Positions 18,661 through 27,051 of a DNA stretch of 64,000 nucleotides are shown in pieces. Each line of letters starts with the position of its first letter. The stretch's first letter is position 1. Made by a program: the position numbers and the translations under genes. The stretch lies in assembly GCF_000422945.1 (NCBI RefSeq), contig NZ_AUHA01000002.1, forward strand, positions 1,054,001 through 1,118,000. Direction: 5' to 3'. The stretch comes from Daejeonella oryzae DSM 19973 (GTDB taxonomy: Bacteria > Bacteroidota > Bacteroidia > Sphingobacteriales > Sphingobacteriaceae). The notes under the pieces are model-generated. The model saw only the letters and a program-made list of their open reading frames with translations. It was not told the DNA's origin and ran no database searches.

Positions 18661-19233
18661 TTATTTATACAGGTTCTTACTTTCTATGAATTTAAGAACC
18701 GGATCTGAGACGAAAAATTGGACGTTTTTACCTTCTTTAAATGATTTCCGGATAAACGTTGCCGAAAGTTCCATCAGCGGTGTTTGGGTTATGGTTACTG
18801 ATGGATGATTGATCAGTTCAGCATTCTCAAAACCCGGCCGCGGATAAATGTGGATATGGTAATCCCGTAAAATGAGCTCATAATTTTTCCATTTTTTTAA
18901 GGAAACCAGATTATCAGATCCCATAATCAGGCTGAAGTGATGTTCAGGATATTTTTCATGAAGAAATGCAAGCGTATCAATGGTGTAAGACGGTTGTGGT
19001 AGTTTTAATTCCACATCGCTTACGCGGATATTTTGGGTGTTTTCCACCGCCAGCTTTGCCATCTCTAGGCGGTCGTACATATTGATAAGATCGCCTTTTT
19101 CTTTAAGGGGATTATGCGGAGATACAACCAGCCAGACCTGGTCAAGATCTGTGTAATTTGCCATATAATTGGCGATAATCAAATGCCCAATGTGTACCGG
19201 ATTAAATGATCCGAAAAACAGACCGATTTTCAT
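18661..19233 (-). CDS. nadD: Nicotinate-nucleotide adenylyltransferase
   Basis: A 190-residue nucleotidyltransferase of the NaMN/NMN adenylyltransferase family, making deamido-NAD in NAD biosynthesis. The start chosen is the ATG giving MKIGLFFGSFNPVHIGH, which places the GxFxPxHxGH ATP-binding motif at the N-terminus as usual. A longer frame reaches 36 bases upstream but lies inside gmk. Other family landmarks are VSPHNPLK, SLIMGSDNLVSLKKW and the C-terminal SATFIRKSF (ISxTxIR-type) loop. The start is one base from the gmk stop, so translation is probably coupled. Confidence 0.95.
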   Translation of the reverse strand: MKIGLFFGSFNPVHIGHLIIANYMANYTDLDQVWLVVSPHNPLKEKGDLINMYDRLEMAKLAVENTQNIRVSDVELKLPQPSYTIDTLAFLHEKYPEHHFSLIMGSDNLVSLKKWKNYELILRDYHIHIYPRPGFENAELINHPSVTITQTPLMELSATFIRKSFKEGKNVQFFVSDPVLKFIESKNLYK

Positions 19234-19234
19234 A

Positions 19235-19807
19235 TTAATCCCTTTCCAGAAAATTACTAACCAATTCAACTGCTTCGGAACAGGCGGTTTCCAAATCGTA
19301 ATTTTTTTGAATTACATCAAAGCGATTGGCATATTTTAATTCTTTATCTGCCTTCACAATCCGTTCAGCAAGTTTTTCATCGCTGTCTGTGCCGCGGCTG
19401 GTTAAGCGCTCAATCAGAATTTCCAGGGAAGGTGGCTGAACAAATACGGCCAGAGCCTGGTCACCAAATTTCTTCTTCAGGTGCAATCCGCCTTCTACAT
19501 CAATATCAAAAATAACATGCTTTCCCTGGCTCCAGATACGTTCAATTTCTGAACGCAGAGTGCCGTAGAAAGTGCCTGTATATACTTCTTCAAATTCAAC
19601 GAATTCTTTTTTAGCTATTTTATGAAGGAATTCTTCTTTACTGATAAAATAATAATCGCGGCCATGTACCTCATCAAAACGTTTGGTGCGGGTTGTTGCT
19701 GAAATGGAAAATTCCAACGCCGGTATCTTACCTAAAAGATGATGAACAATGGTTGTTTTACCTGCTCCGGAAGGAGCTGAAAATATAATGAGTTTGCCTT
19801 CTTGCAT
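19235..19807 (-). CDS. gmk: Guanylate kinase
   Basis: A 190-residue P-loop kinase that phosphorylates GMP to GDP. The Walker A motif is SAPSGAGKTT near residues 10-19. The GMP-binding segment has SATTRTKRFDEVHGRDYYF, and VIFDIDVEGG is the Walker B strand. Length is normal. It sits between yicC (61 bases upstream) and nadD (one base downstream), an order common in Bacteroidota. Confidence 0.97.
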   Translation of the reverse strand: MQEGKLIIFSAPSGAGKTTIVHHLLGKIPALEFSISATTRTKRFDEVHGRDYYFISKEEFLHKIAKKEFVEFEEVYTGTFYGTLRSEIERIWSQGKHVIFDIDVEGGLHLKKKFGDQALAVFVQPPSLEILIERLTSRGTDSDEKLAERIVKADKELKYANRFDVIQKNYDLETACSEAVELVSNFLERD

Positions 19808-19868
19808 AATTCAGTTAGAAGCTAAAGCCGGGTGCCTAAAACTTTTGCTTTAAGCTTTTTCCTTTTGC

Positions 19869-20744
19869 TTACAGTACGTTTAATAATTGTTCTTTAATCT
19901 TTTCCAGTTCTTCTTTCATGCCCACAACCACCTGCTGCATTTTGGCATCGTTCGCCTTAGATCCCATGGTATTTATTTCCCGGCCAATTTCCTGAGAAAT
20001 AAAACCTAATTTTTTGCCGTTTGCATCTTTATCTTTCAGAGCTTCGATAAAATAATCACAGTGACTTTTTAAACGAATCTTTTCTTCTGTGATGTCTAAT
20101 TTATCGATATAATAAATCAATTCTTGCTCAAAGCGATTGTGATCTACATGTTCTTTTCCTACAGCTCCTTCAAGAAAATGATTCAGACGTTCCCTGATTT
20201 GGGGAATGCGCATCGGTTCATTTTCGGCAACTTTATTCATCCCTTCTAAAATATTTTTTATCCGGAATACCAGGTCCTGCTTTAACACATTCCCTTCATC
20301 CAAACGGAAAGTCTGAAAGTTCTTTAGGGCTTCTTCAAAGGTTTTATGAAGCTGTTTCCATTCGTCCTCGCTTACTCCATCCGCATCATACTGGATCACA
20401 TCCGGAAAATTAAGAGCCAGCTGAAGCAGGTTTGCTGCATTATCACCCAGCTCATCGGCAGTAGATTTAAGCTGCTGATAATATTTTTTTAATAGCTCCT
20501 GGTTAATTGTAGCCGCTTTTGGATTTGATTCAGCATATTCTACATGCATGCTGATTTGTACTTTACCGCGTTCTATCTGTTTGCTGCACTCGTTGCGAAG
20601 CATAAACTCTTTATCAGAGAAAGCCTTAGGGAATTTAAGAGAAAGATCTAAAAATTTGCTGTTTAATGATTTGATCTCAACTGTATATTTTGCCTGTGCA
20701 AAATCATTAACAGCCAAGCCATAACCGGTCATGGATTTTATCAT
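19869..20744 (-). CDS. yicC: YicC/YloC family endoribonuclease
   Basis: A 291-residue protein starting at the ATG of MIKSMTGYGLA, the canonical YicC N-terminus; an in-frame extension of 25 residues is non-conserved. EIKSLNSKFLDLSLKFP and the C-terminal GKKLGFISQEIGREINTMGSKANDA complete the family signature. YicC proteins are cytoplasmic endoribonucleases involved in small-RNA and mRNA turnover. It is first in the leftward run to miaE. An exact TAnnTTTG element ends five bases before the ATG, which would give a leaderless or nearly leaderless message. Confidence 0.93.
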   Translation of the reverse strand: MIKSMTGYGLAVNDFAQAKYTVEIKSLNSKFLDLSLKFPKAFSDKEFMLRNECSKQIERGKVQISMHVEYAESNPKAATINQELLKKYYQQLKSTADELGDNAANLLQLALNFPDVIQYDADGVSEDEWKQLHKTFEEALKNFQTFRLDEGNVLKQDLVFRIKNILEGMNKVAENEPMRIPQIRERLNHFLEGAVGKEHVDHNRFEQELIYYIDKLDITEEKIRLKSHCDYFIEALKDKDANGKKLGFISQEIGREINTMGSKANDAKMQQVVVGMKEELEKIKEQLLNVL

Positions 20745-20748
20745 CGGG

Positions 20749-20756
20749 CAAAGATA
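20749..20756 (-). promoter_or_regulatory. -7 promoter element just upstream of yicC
   Basis: On the minus strand this reads TATCTTTG, an exact TAnnTTTG. Its last base is only four bases from the first base of the yicC ATG, so transcription would start at or beside the start codon. No clear TTTG -33 element is visible at the expected distance. Confidence 0.45.
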
Positions 20757-20864
20757 TGATTTATTGATGAATTGATTTTCCTGCTTATTAAGTTCTGAAT
20801 ATTTAACACTATTTAGCAAATGGAAAAGTAATCTATTGTTATTATTGCAGTTTTATCATTAGTT

Positions 20865-21638
20865 ATGCATTTATACTTCACCAGGGCGGCCTTGTATTTA
20901 CTTTTGATGTTCATCTTAAGTTCTTCTGCAAATGCTCAGCAAATTGTTATAAAGGGAGTGATAATGGATAATAGCACGGGCTTAAGAATTGCAGGAGCAG
21001 GCATTCATGTTAGCGGACGGGAATTAAATGCCAGAAGCAATACGTTGGGTGAATTTTCGATTACTGCTAATCCCGGCGATTCAATTCATATCAGGAAGGA
21101 AGGTTATACCAACTATTCTCAAAAAATTAACGCTGCTTCAGATCTTTTTATAAAACTACAACCGGTTATCCGTCTTACTGAAGTCACGGTTACATCTCAA
21201 ACTAAAAAGCAGGAGATGGATGAAATTAAAAAGCAATACCGCAAAAAGGGAAGTTATTACGAAGGAAAACCACCCCTTCTGAGTTATATTTTTACTCCCC
21301 TAACGGCATTATACGAGTTGGTAGGCAAAACTCCACGTCAGGCCCGCAGGTTTAATAATTACTATAACCGCGAATTGCAGGAAACTGAGATTGACCGGAG
21401 ATTTAACCGGTTTACAGTTGGCAAGTACAGCGGATTTGATGGAATGGATCTTCAGAATTTCATGGAGAATTATCGTCCTCAATATTCTGAATTAATTGGA
21501 TGGGATGAATATAAGCTGCTGTTATATATTAAAAACTCTGCTCAGAAATTTGTAAGCAATGGGAAACCGGCAGGTAAATTTGCTTTACCGGTTCTTCCGA
21601 AAGCACCGGATTTAAGCATTAAAATGAAAGAAAATTAA
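20865..21638 (+). CDS. Exported protein with carboxypeptidase-like regulatory domain
   Basis: A 257-residue protein with a signal peptide (about 1-24, ending SSANAQ). A CarboxypepD_reg-like beta-sandwich follows (about 27-110), seen in GVIMDNSTGLRIAGAGIHV, NTLGEFSITANPGD and LTEVTVTSQ. The remaining 145 residues are charged and rich in Arg, Tyr and Asn, with no recognised domain. In Bacteroidota such proteins are usually periplasmic or outer-membrane associated; the function is unknown. It runs divergently from yicC, and its stop codon overlaps the stop of the converging plsC gene. Confidence 0.8.
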   Translation: MHLYFTRAALYLLLMFILSSSANAQQIVIKGVIMDNSTGLRIAGAGIHVSGRELNARSNTLGEFSITANPGDSIHIRKEGYTNYSQKINAASDLFIKLQPVIRLTEVTVTSQTKKQEMDEIKKQYRKKGSYYEGKPPLLSYIFTPLTALYELVGKTPRQARRFNNYYNRELQETEIDRRFNRFTVGKYSGFDGMDLQNFMENYRPQYSELIGWDEYKLLLYIKNSAQKFVSNGKPAGKFALPVLPKAPDLSIKMKEN

Positions 21639-22381
21639 GATTCACCTTTGATGATCATTTCTTCTAAGATACGGTATGCTTTTTCTTTTAACTGCGGCAA
21701 ATCCTTCTCTGTCATTCCCAAAACTTCAATAGGTTTGCCATAAACACAGGTCACCTGTCCCGGCTTAATCAGCAGCATATTTTTTCTTGGAAGTAAATTT
21801 CGGGCATTAATTATAGCTACCGGAAGCAATGCTGTCTGGGTTTCTATAGCCAACCGAAAAGCTCCGTCATAAAATTCAGCCAGTGCTATTTCTGAGCGGT
21901 TCATAGTTCCTTCCGGAAAGATTAATATGGAGAGACCGAATGCAAGTTCTGTTTTCAGGGATTCCACACTTCGGGCTCTGCTCTCCTTATCTTTACGGTT
22001 AATGAGCACGACCATGCGTTTGTAAATCATCCCAAATATGGGAGCTTTTAGTAATTCTATTTTCCCTAATGGCTTAAAAGGCTGAGGTGTAGATACAACC
22101 ATCGCCACGGCATCCAGATAGGAGTTGTGGTTGCAGATATAAATGTATGATTTGGATCGGTCTACTTCTTTGCTGTTGCTTTTGATAAAAAAGAAACACA
22201 AAGTACTGAAAGTATAGGCCCATAGTTTTAAAAAAAGAAATCCGATCCGGTGACCTGTTTTACCCTTAAATAGTGTTGTAAATAAAATGATAAATGGAAA
22301 AACCACCATCATTGACAGTGTAAAAACCAGAGCACACCATATTAAAAAAACAGCTGAAGAAATACGTTCAATAAACTTCAT
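21635..22381 (-). CDS. plsC: 1-acyl-sn-glycerol-3-phosphate acyltransferase
   Basis: A 248-residue membrane acyltransferase. Two N-terminal hydrophobic helices (about 8-40 and 50-65) precede the catalytic NHNSYLDA (an H-x4-D motif), then GKIELLKAPIFGMI, and FPEGTMNRS (the phosphate-binding motif III). It should acylate lysophosphatidic acid to phosphatidic acid at the inner membrane in phospholipid synthesis. It is 28 bases downstream of rnc, in line with acpP and fabF, which places it in a lipid-synthesis run. The symbol follows the family; paralogues may exist elsewhere. Confidence 0.9.
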   Translation of the reverse strand: MKFIERISSAVFLIWCALVFTLSMMVVFPFIILFTTLFKGKTGHRIGFLFLKLWAYTFSTLCFFFIKSNSKEVDRSKSYIYICNHNSYLDAVAMVVSTPQPFKPLGKIELLKAPIFGMIYKRMVVLINRKDKESRARSVESLKTELAFGLSILIFPEGTMNRSEIALAEFYDGAFRLAIETQTALLPVAIINARNLLPRKNMLLIKPGQVTCVYGKPIEVLGMTEKDLPQLKEKAYRILEEMIIKGES

Positions 22382-22409
22382 ATCGGTTTTTTAATCGAAA
22401 TATTGGAAG

Positions 22410-23138
22410 TTAAATTTGTAAGGCTTCGCAGGCTTTTTCAGCAGCAAGTTTTTCTGCGTTCTTTTTATTGTAATCACGTCCCAGAGCGTAATTCTCTCCG
22501 TCGATCACAATCTGGACAGTGAACAGCTTAGTATTTTCACCCTCGGCATTTGCAATAACTTCAAACATTATGTCTTTCCCGTGCCGCTGACACCATTCAA
22601 TCACCTTGCTTTTGAAATTTGTTTCTGTAAGCTCCAGCTGATGAATATCTACGTGAGGTTTTATGATCCTGTTGATGAGAAATTCCCGGGTGAAGTTATA
22701 TCCTTTATCTAAAAAAACGGCTCCTACCAGTGCTTCAAAAGCATCGCCCAGCAATGCACCCTGTTTATTAGGGAAATTTAGAACCCGGTTATCATATTCC
22801 AGAATTTCGCCCAGACCAAGCTTGCGGGATAGCTGATTGAGGTTAGAGCGGCTTACGATTTTTGAACGCATTTCTGTTAAAAAGCCTTCTTCCTTGTAAG
22901 GATATCTTTTAAAAAGAACCTCGGCCACAACAGATCCAAGAATAGCATCACCCAAAAACTCCATGCGTTCATTGCTGTTTTTGGAACCATTTTTTAAAGG
23001 CACCGCAACAGATTTATGTCTGAAAGCCATTCTGTATAAACTTAAATTACCCGGTACAAATCCCAGAAGGTTTCTTAAAACCTTAATGTAATTTCGGTGG
23101 GGTGAAAGGTAAAGTTTGTAAAGTCTGGAAACAGGCAT
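22410..23138 (-). CDS. rnc: Ribonuclease III
   Basis: A 242-residue enzyme that cuts double-stranded RNA in rRNA and mRNA processing. The signature NERMEFLGDAILGSVV is near residues 55-70. The second acidic helix GDAFEALVGAVFLDKG completes the metal site, and a C-terminal dsRNA-binding domain (about 165-242) ends KKNAEKLAAEKACEAL. It has about 30 extra N-terminal residues compared with E. coli. It is downstream of fabF across a 78-base gap that holds a striking dyad. Confidence 0.95.
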   Translation of the reverse strand: MPVSRLYKLYLSPHRNYIKVLRNLLGFVPGNLSLYRMAFRHKSVAVPLKNGSKNSNERMEFLGDAILGSVVAEVLFKRYPYKEEGFLTEMRSKIVSRSNLNQLSRKLGLGEILEYDNRVLNFPNKQGALLGDAFEALVGAVFLDKGYNFTREFLINRIIKPHVDIHQLELTETNFKSKVIEWCQRHGKDIMFEVIANAEGENTKLFTVQIVIDGENYALGRDYNKKNAEKLAAEKACEALQI

Positions 23139-23151
23139 AGATTAATTTATA

Positions 23152-23189
23152 GGATTGATAAGGTACTAAATTTAGCTCATCATCAATCC
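23152..23189 (-). promoter_or_regulatory. Symmetric dyad in the rnc leader
   Basis: Outer arms GGATTGAT (23152-23159) and ATCAATCC (23182-23189) are exact complements. The ten-base palindrome CTAAATTTAG (23166-23175) sits exactly in the middle, six bases from each arm. It begins 14 bases before the rnc start, in the fabF-rnc gap. As RNA it could fold into a long stem with a 6x6 internal loop, a shape RNase III might cut. The structure is seen; the role is inferred. Confidence 0.5.
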
Positions 23190-23216
23190 AAAATCAAGAA
23201 TCTTTAAAGATTGGGG

Positions 23217-24470
23217 TTATTCCTGGTATTTCTTAAAAATTACAGATGCGTTATGACCTCCAAAACCAAATGTATTACTTAACGCTGCTCTGACAACACG
23301 TTTTTGAGCTTTGTTAAAAGTAAGATTCAATTTAGGATCCACATCAGGATCATCGGTAAAATGATTAATAGTTGGAGGAATAATATCGTTCTTCACGGCA
23401 AGTATTGCAGCAATAGCTTCAACTGCGCCGGCAGCACCTAACAGATGCCCCGTCATCGACTTTGTAGAACTGATATTCAGTTTGTAGGCATTTTCGGCAA
23501 AAAGAGCAATAATGGCTTTTGATTCGCTGATATCTCCTAATGGAGTAGAAGTTCCGTGAACATTGATATAATCAATATCAGAAGTAGTTAAGCCGGCATC
23601 TCTCAGAGCGTTAGTCATAACCAGTTTTGCGCCCAATCCTTCCGGATGAGGAGCTGTAATGTGATTGGCATCGGCACTCATTCCGCCACCTACAATTTCG
23701 GCGTAGATTTTAGCTCCGCGTGCTTTCGCGTGTTCCAGTTCTTCTAAAATAATACAACCTGCACCTTCACCTGCAACAAAACCATCGCGATCTTTATCAA
23801 AGGGGCGTGATGCTGTTGTCGGGTCATCATTACGGGTTGATAAAGCATGCATTGCATTAAATCCGCCCATTCCGGCTTCATTAATAATAGCTTCAGAACC
23901 ACCGGAAACAATTACATCGGCCATTCCTAAACGCAGGTAATTGAATGAATCAATTAACGCATTTGTAGAAGAAGCACATGCAGAAACAGTAGAGAAATTT
24001 GGTCCGCGGAGACCGTACTTAATAGAAATGTGTCCCGGAGCAATATCCAGGATCATTTTAGGAATAAAAAATGGATTGAATCTTGGAGTTCCATCGCCTT
24101 TGGCGAAATTCACAACTTCATCAAAAAAGGTTTTTAAGCCACCAATACCAGATCCCCAAATTACGCCAATGCGATTGGTATCTAATTTTTCAAAATCCAG
24201 ACCGGCATCCTTTACACCCTCATCTGTAGCGGCAAGGGCAAAATGAACAAATGGATCTAATTTGCGAGCTTCCTTCTTATCCATGAAATCTTCCGGATTG
24301 AAGTTTTTTACTTCGCAAGCGAACTTTGTTTTAAACAAGGTAGTATCATACCTGGTTATAGGAGCAGCGCCGCTTACCCCATTGATAAGATTATCCCAAT
24401 ATTCGGGAACAGTATTACCAATTGGAGTAAGCGCACCTAGTCCTGTAACAACAACTCTTTTTAGCTCCAT
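23217..24470 (-). CDS. fabF: 3-oxoacyl-[acyl-carrier-protein] synthase II
   Basis: A 417-residue condensing enzyme of fatty-acid elongation that adds malonyl-ACP to acyl-ACP. The nucleophile Cys165 lies in VSACASSTN, and the two catalytic His residues are in INVHGTSTPLGD and MTGHLLGAAGAVE, which gives the Cys-His-His triad of the FabF/FabB group. VVVTGLGALTPIG is the standard N-terminus. It starts 19 bases after the acpP stop, the usual acpP-fabF pairing. Confidence 0.97.
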   Translation of the reverse strand: MELKRVVVTGLGALTPIGNTVPEYWDNLINGVSGAAPITRYDTTLFKTKFACEVKNFNPEDFMDKKEARKLDPFVHFALAATDEGVKDAGLDFEKLDTNRIGVIWGSGIGGLKTFFDEVVNFAKGDGTPRFNPFFIPKMILDIAPGHISIKYGLRGPNFSTVSACASSTNALIDSFNYLRLGMADVIVSGGSEAIINEAGMGGFNAMHALSTRNDDPTTASRPFDKDRDGFVAGEGAGCIILEELEHAKARGAKIYAEIVGGGMSADANHITAPHPEGLGAKLVMTNALRDAGLTTSDIDYINVHGTSTPLGDISESKAIIALFAENAYKLNISSTKSMTGHLLGAAGAVEAIAAILAVKNDIIPPTINHFTDDPDVDPKLNLTFNKAQKRVVRAALSNTFGFGGHNASVIFKKYQE

Positions 24471-24489
24471 TTATTTGAGATGGCGTAAA

Positions 24490-24726
24490 TTACTTTACGT
24501 TTTTTTCTAAATAAGTAATAGCTTGACCAACTGTACCGATCGTTTCGGCTTGATCATCAGGGATAGCTACATTAAATTCCTTTTCAAACTCCATGATAAG
24601 TTCCACGGTGTCTAATGAATCGGCACCAAGATCATTGGTAAAAGATGCCTCGGGTGTAACTTCGCTTTCGTCTACACCTAATTTTTCAACGATAATTGCT
24701 TTAACTCTTGAAGCGATATCAGACAT
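24490..24726 (-). CDS. acpP: Acyl carrier protein
   Basis: A 78-residue acidic protein with the phosphopantetheine site GADSLDTVE (Ser37). The sequence is typical for the fatty-acid ACP ([22 protein letters not shown]). It carries growing acyl chains for FabF and the acyltransferase encoded in the same leftward run. Confidence 0.97.
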   Translation of the reverse strand: MSDIASRVKAIIVEKLGVDESEVTPEASFTNDLGADSLDTVELIMEFEKEFNVAIPDDQAETIGTVGQAITYLEKNVK

Positions 24727-24759
24727 AGTTTTAATTTTAAATGGTTAAATATTTCTGTG

Positions 24760-24790
24760 CAAAGAAAAATAAATTCTGGCAATAATCAAA
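24760..24790 (-). promoter_or_regulatory. Probable promoter of the acpP-fabF-rnc-plsC run
   Basis: On the minus strand, TTTG (24787-24790) is followed 19 bases later by TTTCTTTG (24760-24767), one mismatch from TAnnTTTG. The acpP start is 33 bases further downstream. Confidence 0.5.
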
Positions 24791-24841
24791 CCTTTTTGTT
24801 TTTAACCAGATATATCCTGCAATTTAGAACATAAACCCTTT

Positions 24842-24849
24842 TACATTTG
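24842..24849 (+). promoter_or_regulatory. -7 element of the IPExxxVDY gene
   Basis: TACATTTG is an exact TAnnTTTG, 20 bases before the TTG start. The only -33 candidate is a TTTA about 15 bases upstream, so the call is tentative. Confidence 0.4.
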
Positions 24850-24869
24850 TACTTTAATAAAAAAATAAT

Positions 24870-25289
24870 TTGAATAAAACTACTCTCAAATACGAACTGG
24901 ACCTGGATTTTGTGTTGCTGGCCATTACAGCGCCACTAAAAGACTATCGGTTGTGCTTTAAAATAAATAAACAACTTAATTTTGATCTGAGTCGTAAAGA
25001 TGAGTTGGAATTGTTTTTTAGTGCCAGCGAAGTGCCCGTTTATTATAGCCGCTACCTTTATCACCAGGCTCATACAGATACTGAATTTCATCTTATTGCC
25101 AATAAAGGTACCGGAGGCTTTCTGATACCTGAAATGAAAACTGTTGATTTCTTTTTATTAATTCGTAATTATATTGATGAAGAAGAGCTCAGAGCCCTTA
25201 TTTCATCGTTAAATAAGATTCCAGAAATACTTGTAGCTGTAGAAGTTGATCCAAAAAAACTCAAATCCAAAGAAAATCTCATATTTTAG
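24870..25289 (+). CDS. IPExxxVDY family protein
   Basis: A 139-residue protein that starts with TTG; no ATG gives the conserved N-terminus. It carries the family's namesake motif, here IPEMKTVDFFL at about residue 87, preceded by LIANKGTGGF. The family occurs in Bacteroidota beside acpP and pyk and has no known function. There is no signal peptide or membrane helix, so it is predicted cytoplasmic. It runs divergently from acpP, with pyk 69 bases downstream. Confidence 0.85.
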   Translation: MNKTTLKYELDLDFVLLAITAPLKDYRLCFKINKQLNFDLSRKDELELFFSASEVPVYYSRYLYHQAHTDTEFHLIANKGTGGFLIPEMKTVDFFLLIRNYIDEEELRALISSLNKIPEILVAVEVDPKKLKSKENLIF

Positions 25290-25296
25290 CATTCTT

Positions 25297-25313
25297 GGTG
25301 TACCTTGTACACC
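25297..25313. promoter_or_regulatory. Inverted repeat between the IPExxxVDY gene and pyk
   Basis: GGTGTAC (25297-25303) and GTACACC (25307-25313) form a perfect seven-base stem with a three-base CTT loop, eight bases after the stop and 45 bases before pyk. There is no T-run, so it is not an ordinary terminator. It may be an operator or an RNA hairpin. Confidence 0.5.
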
Positions 25314-25358
25314 TCCGCAATAACAGTAAATAGAATTGTCCATTAAAATATATTCAAG

Positions 25359-26789
25359 ATGAAAACGGTTCATAACAGAACTAAAATTGTAGCCACCCTG
25401 GGTCCGGCCTCGGCTAAAAAAGAAGTTTTATTAAGCATGATTAAAGCGGGGGTAGATGTATGCAGATTAAATTTTTCTCACGGCAGTACTGCTGACCATC
25501 AGAAAGTAATCGATATTATTCGTGAGATCAATAAAAAATATAAGACCAACGTAGGCATTCTGGCCGATTTGCAGGGTCCTAAAATTCGTATCGGTTTAGT
25601 TAAAGATGGTGGCGTTAATCTTTTAAGCGGTAATAAAATAACTATTACCACCAAGGAAATGATTGGCGATGATCAGCAGATTTATATCACTTATCCAAGT
25701 TTTCCGAAAGATGTTCGTGCAAATGAAATTATCTTGCTGGATGATGGTAAGATCCAGATGCGTGTAATTGAAACCAATAACAACGATACCGTTCTGTGCG
25801 AAGTGGTTTACGGCGGAATTCTTACTTCCCGTAAAGGTGTTAACCTGCCTAATACCAAAGTTTCTATTCCCAGTTTAACAGAAGAAGATCTTTCTAATCT
25901 GGAATTTGCATTAAAAAATGATGTGGAATGGATTGGGTTATCTTTCGTTCGTTCTGCAGATGATATTATTGATTTGAAAAGAATCATCGGACGCAGTCAG
26001 AAAAATGCAAGGGTTATTGCAAAAATTGAAAAGCCCGAAGCAATTGACAACATTGATGAAATTATCAGCGTAAGCGATGGGGTAATGGTTGCCCGTGGTG
26101 ATTTGGGGGTTGAGATGCCAATGGAACAAGTTCCTTTATTACAAAAAATGATCATCCGGAAATGTTGTGCTGCCTCTAAACCGGTTATCGTGGCAACACA
26201 AATGCTCGAAAGTATGATTACTGCTGCCCGTCCAACACGTGCCGAAGTAAACGACGTTGCAAACTCTGTATTAGACGGAGCCGATGCGGTGATGCTGAGC
26301 GGAGAAACTTCGGTAGGAGAATTTCCACTAATCGTAATCGAGACAATGCAAAAGATTGTTCGCAATGTGGAGGAGAACGGATATACTTTTAACCTTCCAA
26401 AAGAATTAAACCCAAATTCTGCAACTTATATGGGTGATGCTGTTTGTGGTTCTGCGGTTTATCTGGCCGAAAAAACCAATGCTGTAGGAATTATTTCCAT
26501 GACTTCATCCGGTTATACCGCCTTCGAAATTTCAAGTCACCGTCCTCAGGCCGGAACGTTTATTTTTACGAGTAACCATCAGTTGCTGAATACGCTGAGT
26601 TTGGTATGGGGTGTTCGCGGATTTTACTATGATAAATTTGAAAGTACCGACAAAACCATCAGTGAAGTAAATAAAATATTAAAGGCAGAGCGGTTAATTG
26701 AACCCGGAAATGTGGTGATTAACACTGCCGCTATTCCTATTGAGAAAAAAGGTAAAACCAATATGATTAAAGTTACTCTTGTAGATTAG
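25359..26789 (+). CDS. pyk: Pyruvate kinase
   Basis: A 476-residue glycolytic enzyme that converts phosphoenolpyruvate and ADP to pyruvate and ATP. Motifs are TKIVATLGPAS, RLNFSHG, ILADLQGPKIRIG, the active-site IAKIEKPEAIDNIDEI (catalytic Lys and metal-binding Glu), VMVARGDLGVEMP and ATQMLESM. An exact terminator follows 27 bases after the stop. Confidence 0.97.
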   Translation: MKTVHNRTKIVATLGPASAKKEVLLSMIKAGVDVCRLNFSHGSTADHQKVIDIIREINKKYKTNVGILADLQGPKIRIGLVKDGGVNLLSGNKITITTKEMIGDDQQIYITYPSFPKDVRANEIILLDDGKIQMRVIETNNNDTVLCEVVYGGILTSRKGVNLPNTKVSIPSLTEEDLSNLEFALKNDVEWIGLSFVRSADDIIDLKRIIGRSQKNARVIAKIEKPEAIDNIDEIISVSDGVMVARGDLGVEMPMEQVPLLQKMIIRKCCAASKPVIVATQMLESMITAARPTRAEVNDVANSVLDGADAVMLSGETSVGEFPLIVIETMQKIVRNVEENGYTFNLPKELNPNSATYMGDAVCGSAVYLAEKTNAVGIISMTSSGYTAFEISSHRPQAGTFIFTSNHQLLNTLSLVWGVRGFYYDKFESTDKTISEVNKILKAERLIEPGNVVINTAAIPIEKKGKTNMIKVTLVD

Positions 26790-26815
26790 ATTCTTCTAAA
26801 TAGTTGAATATGGAA

Positions 26816-26841
26816 AGCCGGTTTATGAACCGGCTTTTTTT
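26816..26841 (+). terminator. Intrinsic terminator of pyk
   Basis: AGCCGGTT and AACCGGCT form a perfect eight-base stem with a four-base TATG loop, directly followed by a run of seven T residues. Confidence 0.92.
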
Positions 26842-27051
26842 ATGTCATAAAGTTCTTCACATCTTCCGGTCCCCGGGAATAATCCGCAGCTAATTTCTCA
26901 CAAGCTATTGAACACGGACCAACTAATTGAAATTGTATGATTATTAAATTCATTTTTGCAATAAAAGAATGCAGTTTTTTAATGGAGGCTTTCTTTTTAT
27001 GACCTGTTATTAAGTGTGATACAAATTCGCAGTCGTACATGTTTTTCAGAG

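Noticed and set aside
19234-19269. N-terminal extension of nadD
   Set aside because: The GxFxPxHxGH motif starts right after the internal ATG at 19233; the extension lies inside gmk.
20745-20819. 25-residue N-terminal extension of yicC
   Set aside because: YicC proteins start at MIKSMTGYG; the extension is non-conserved and a -7 promoter element lies inside it.
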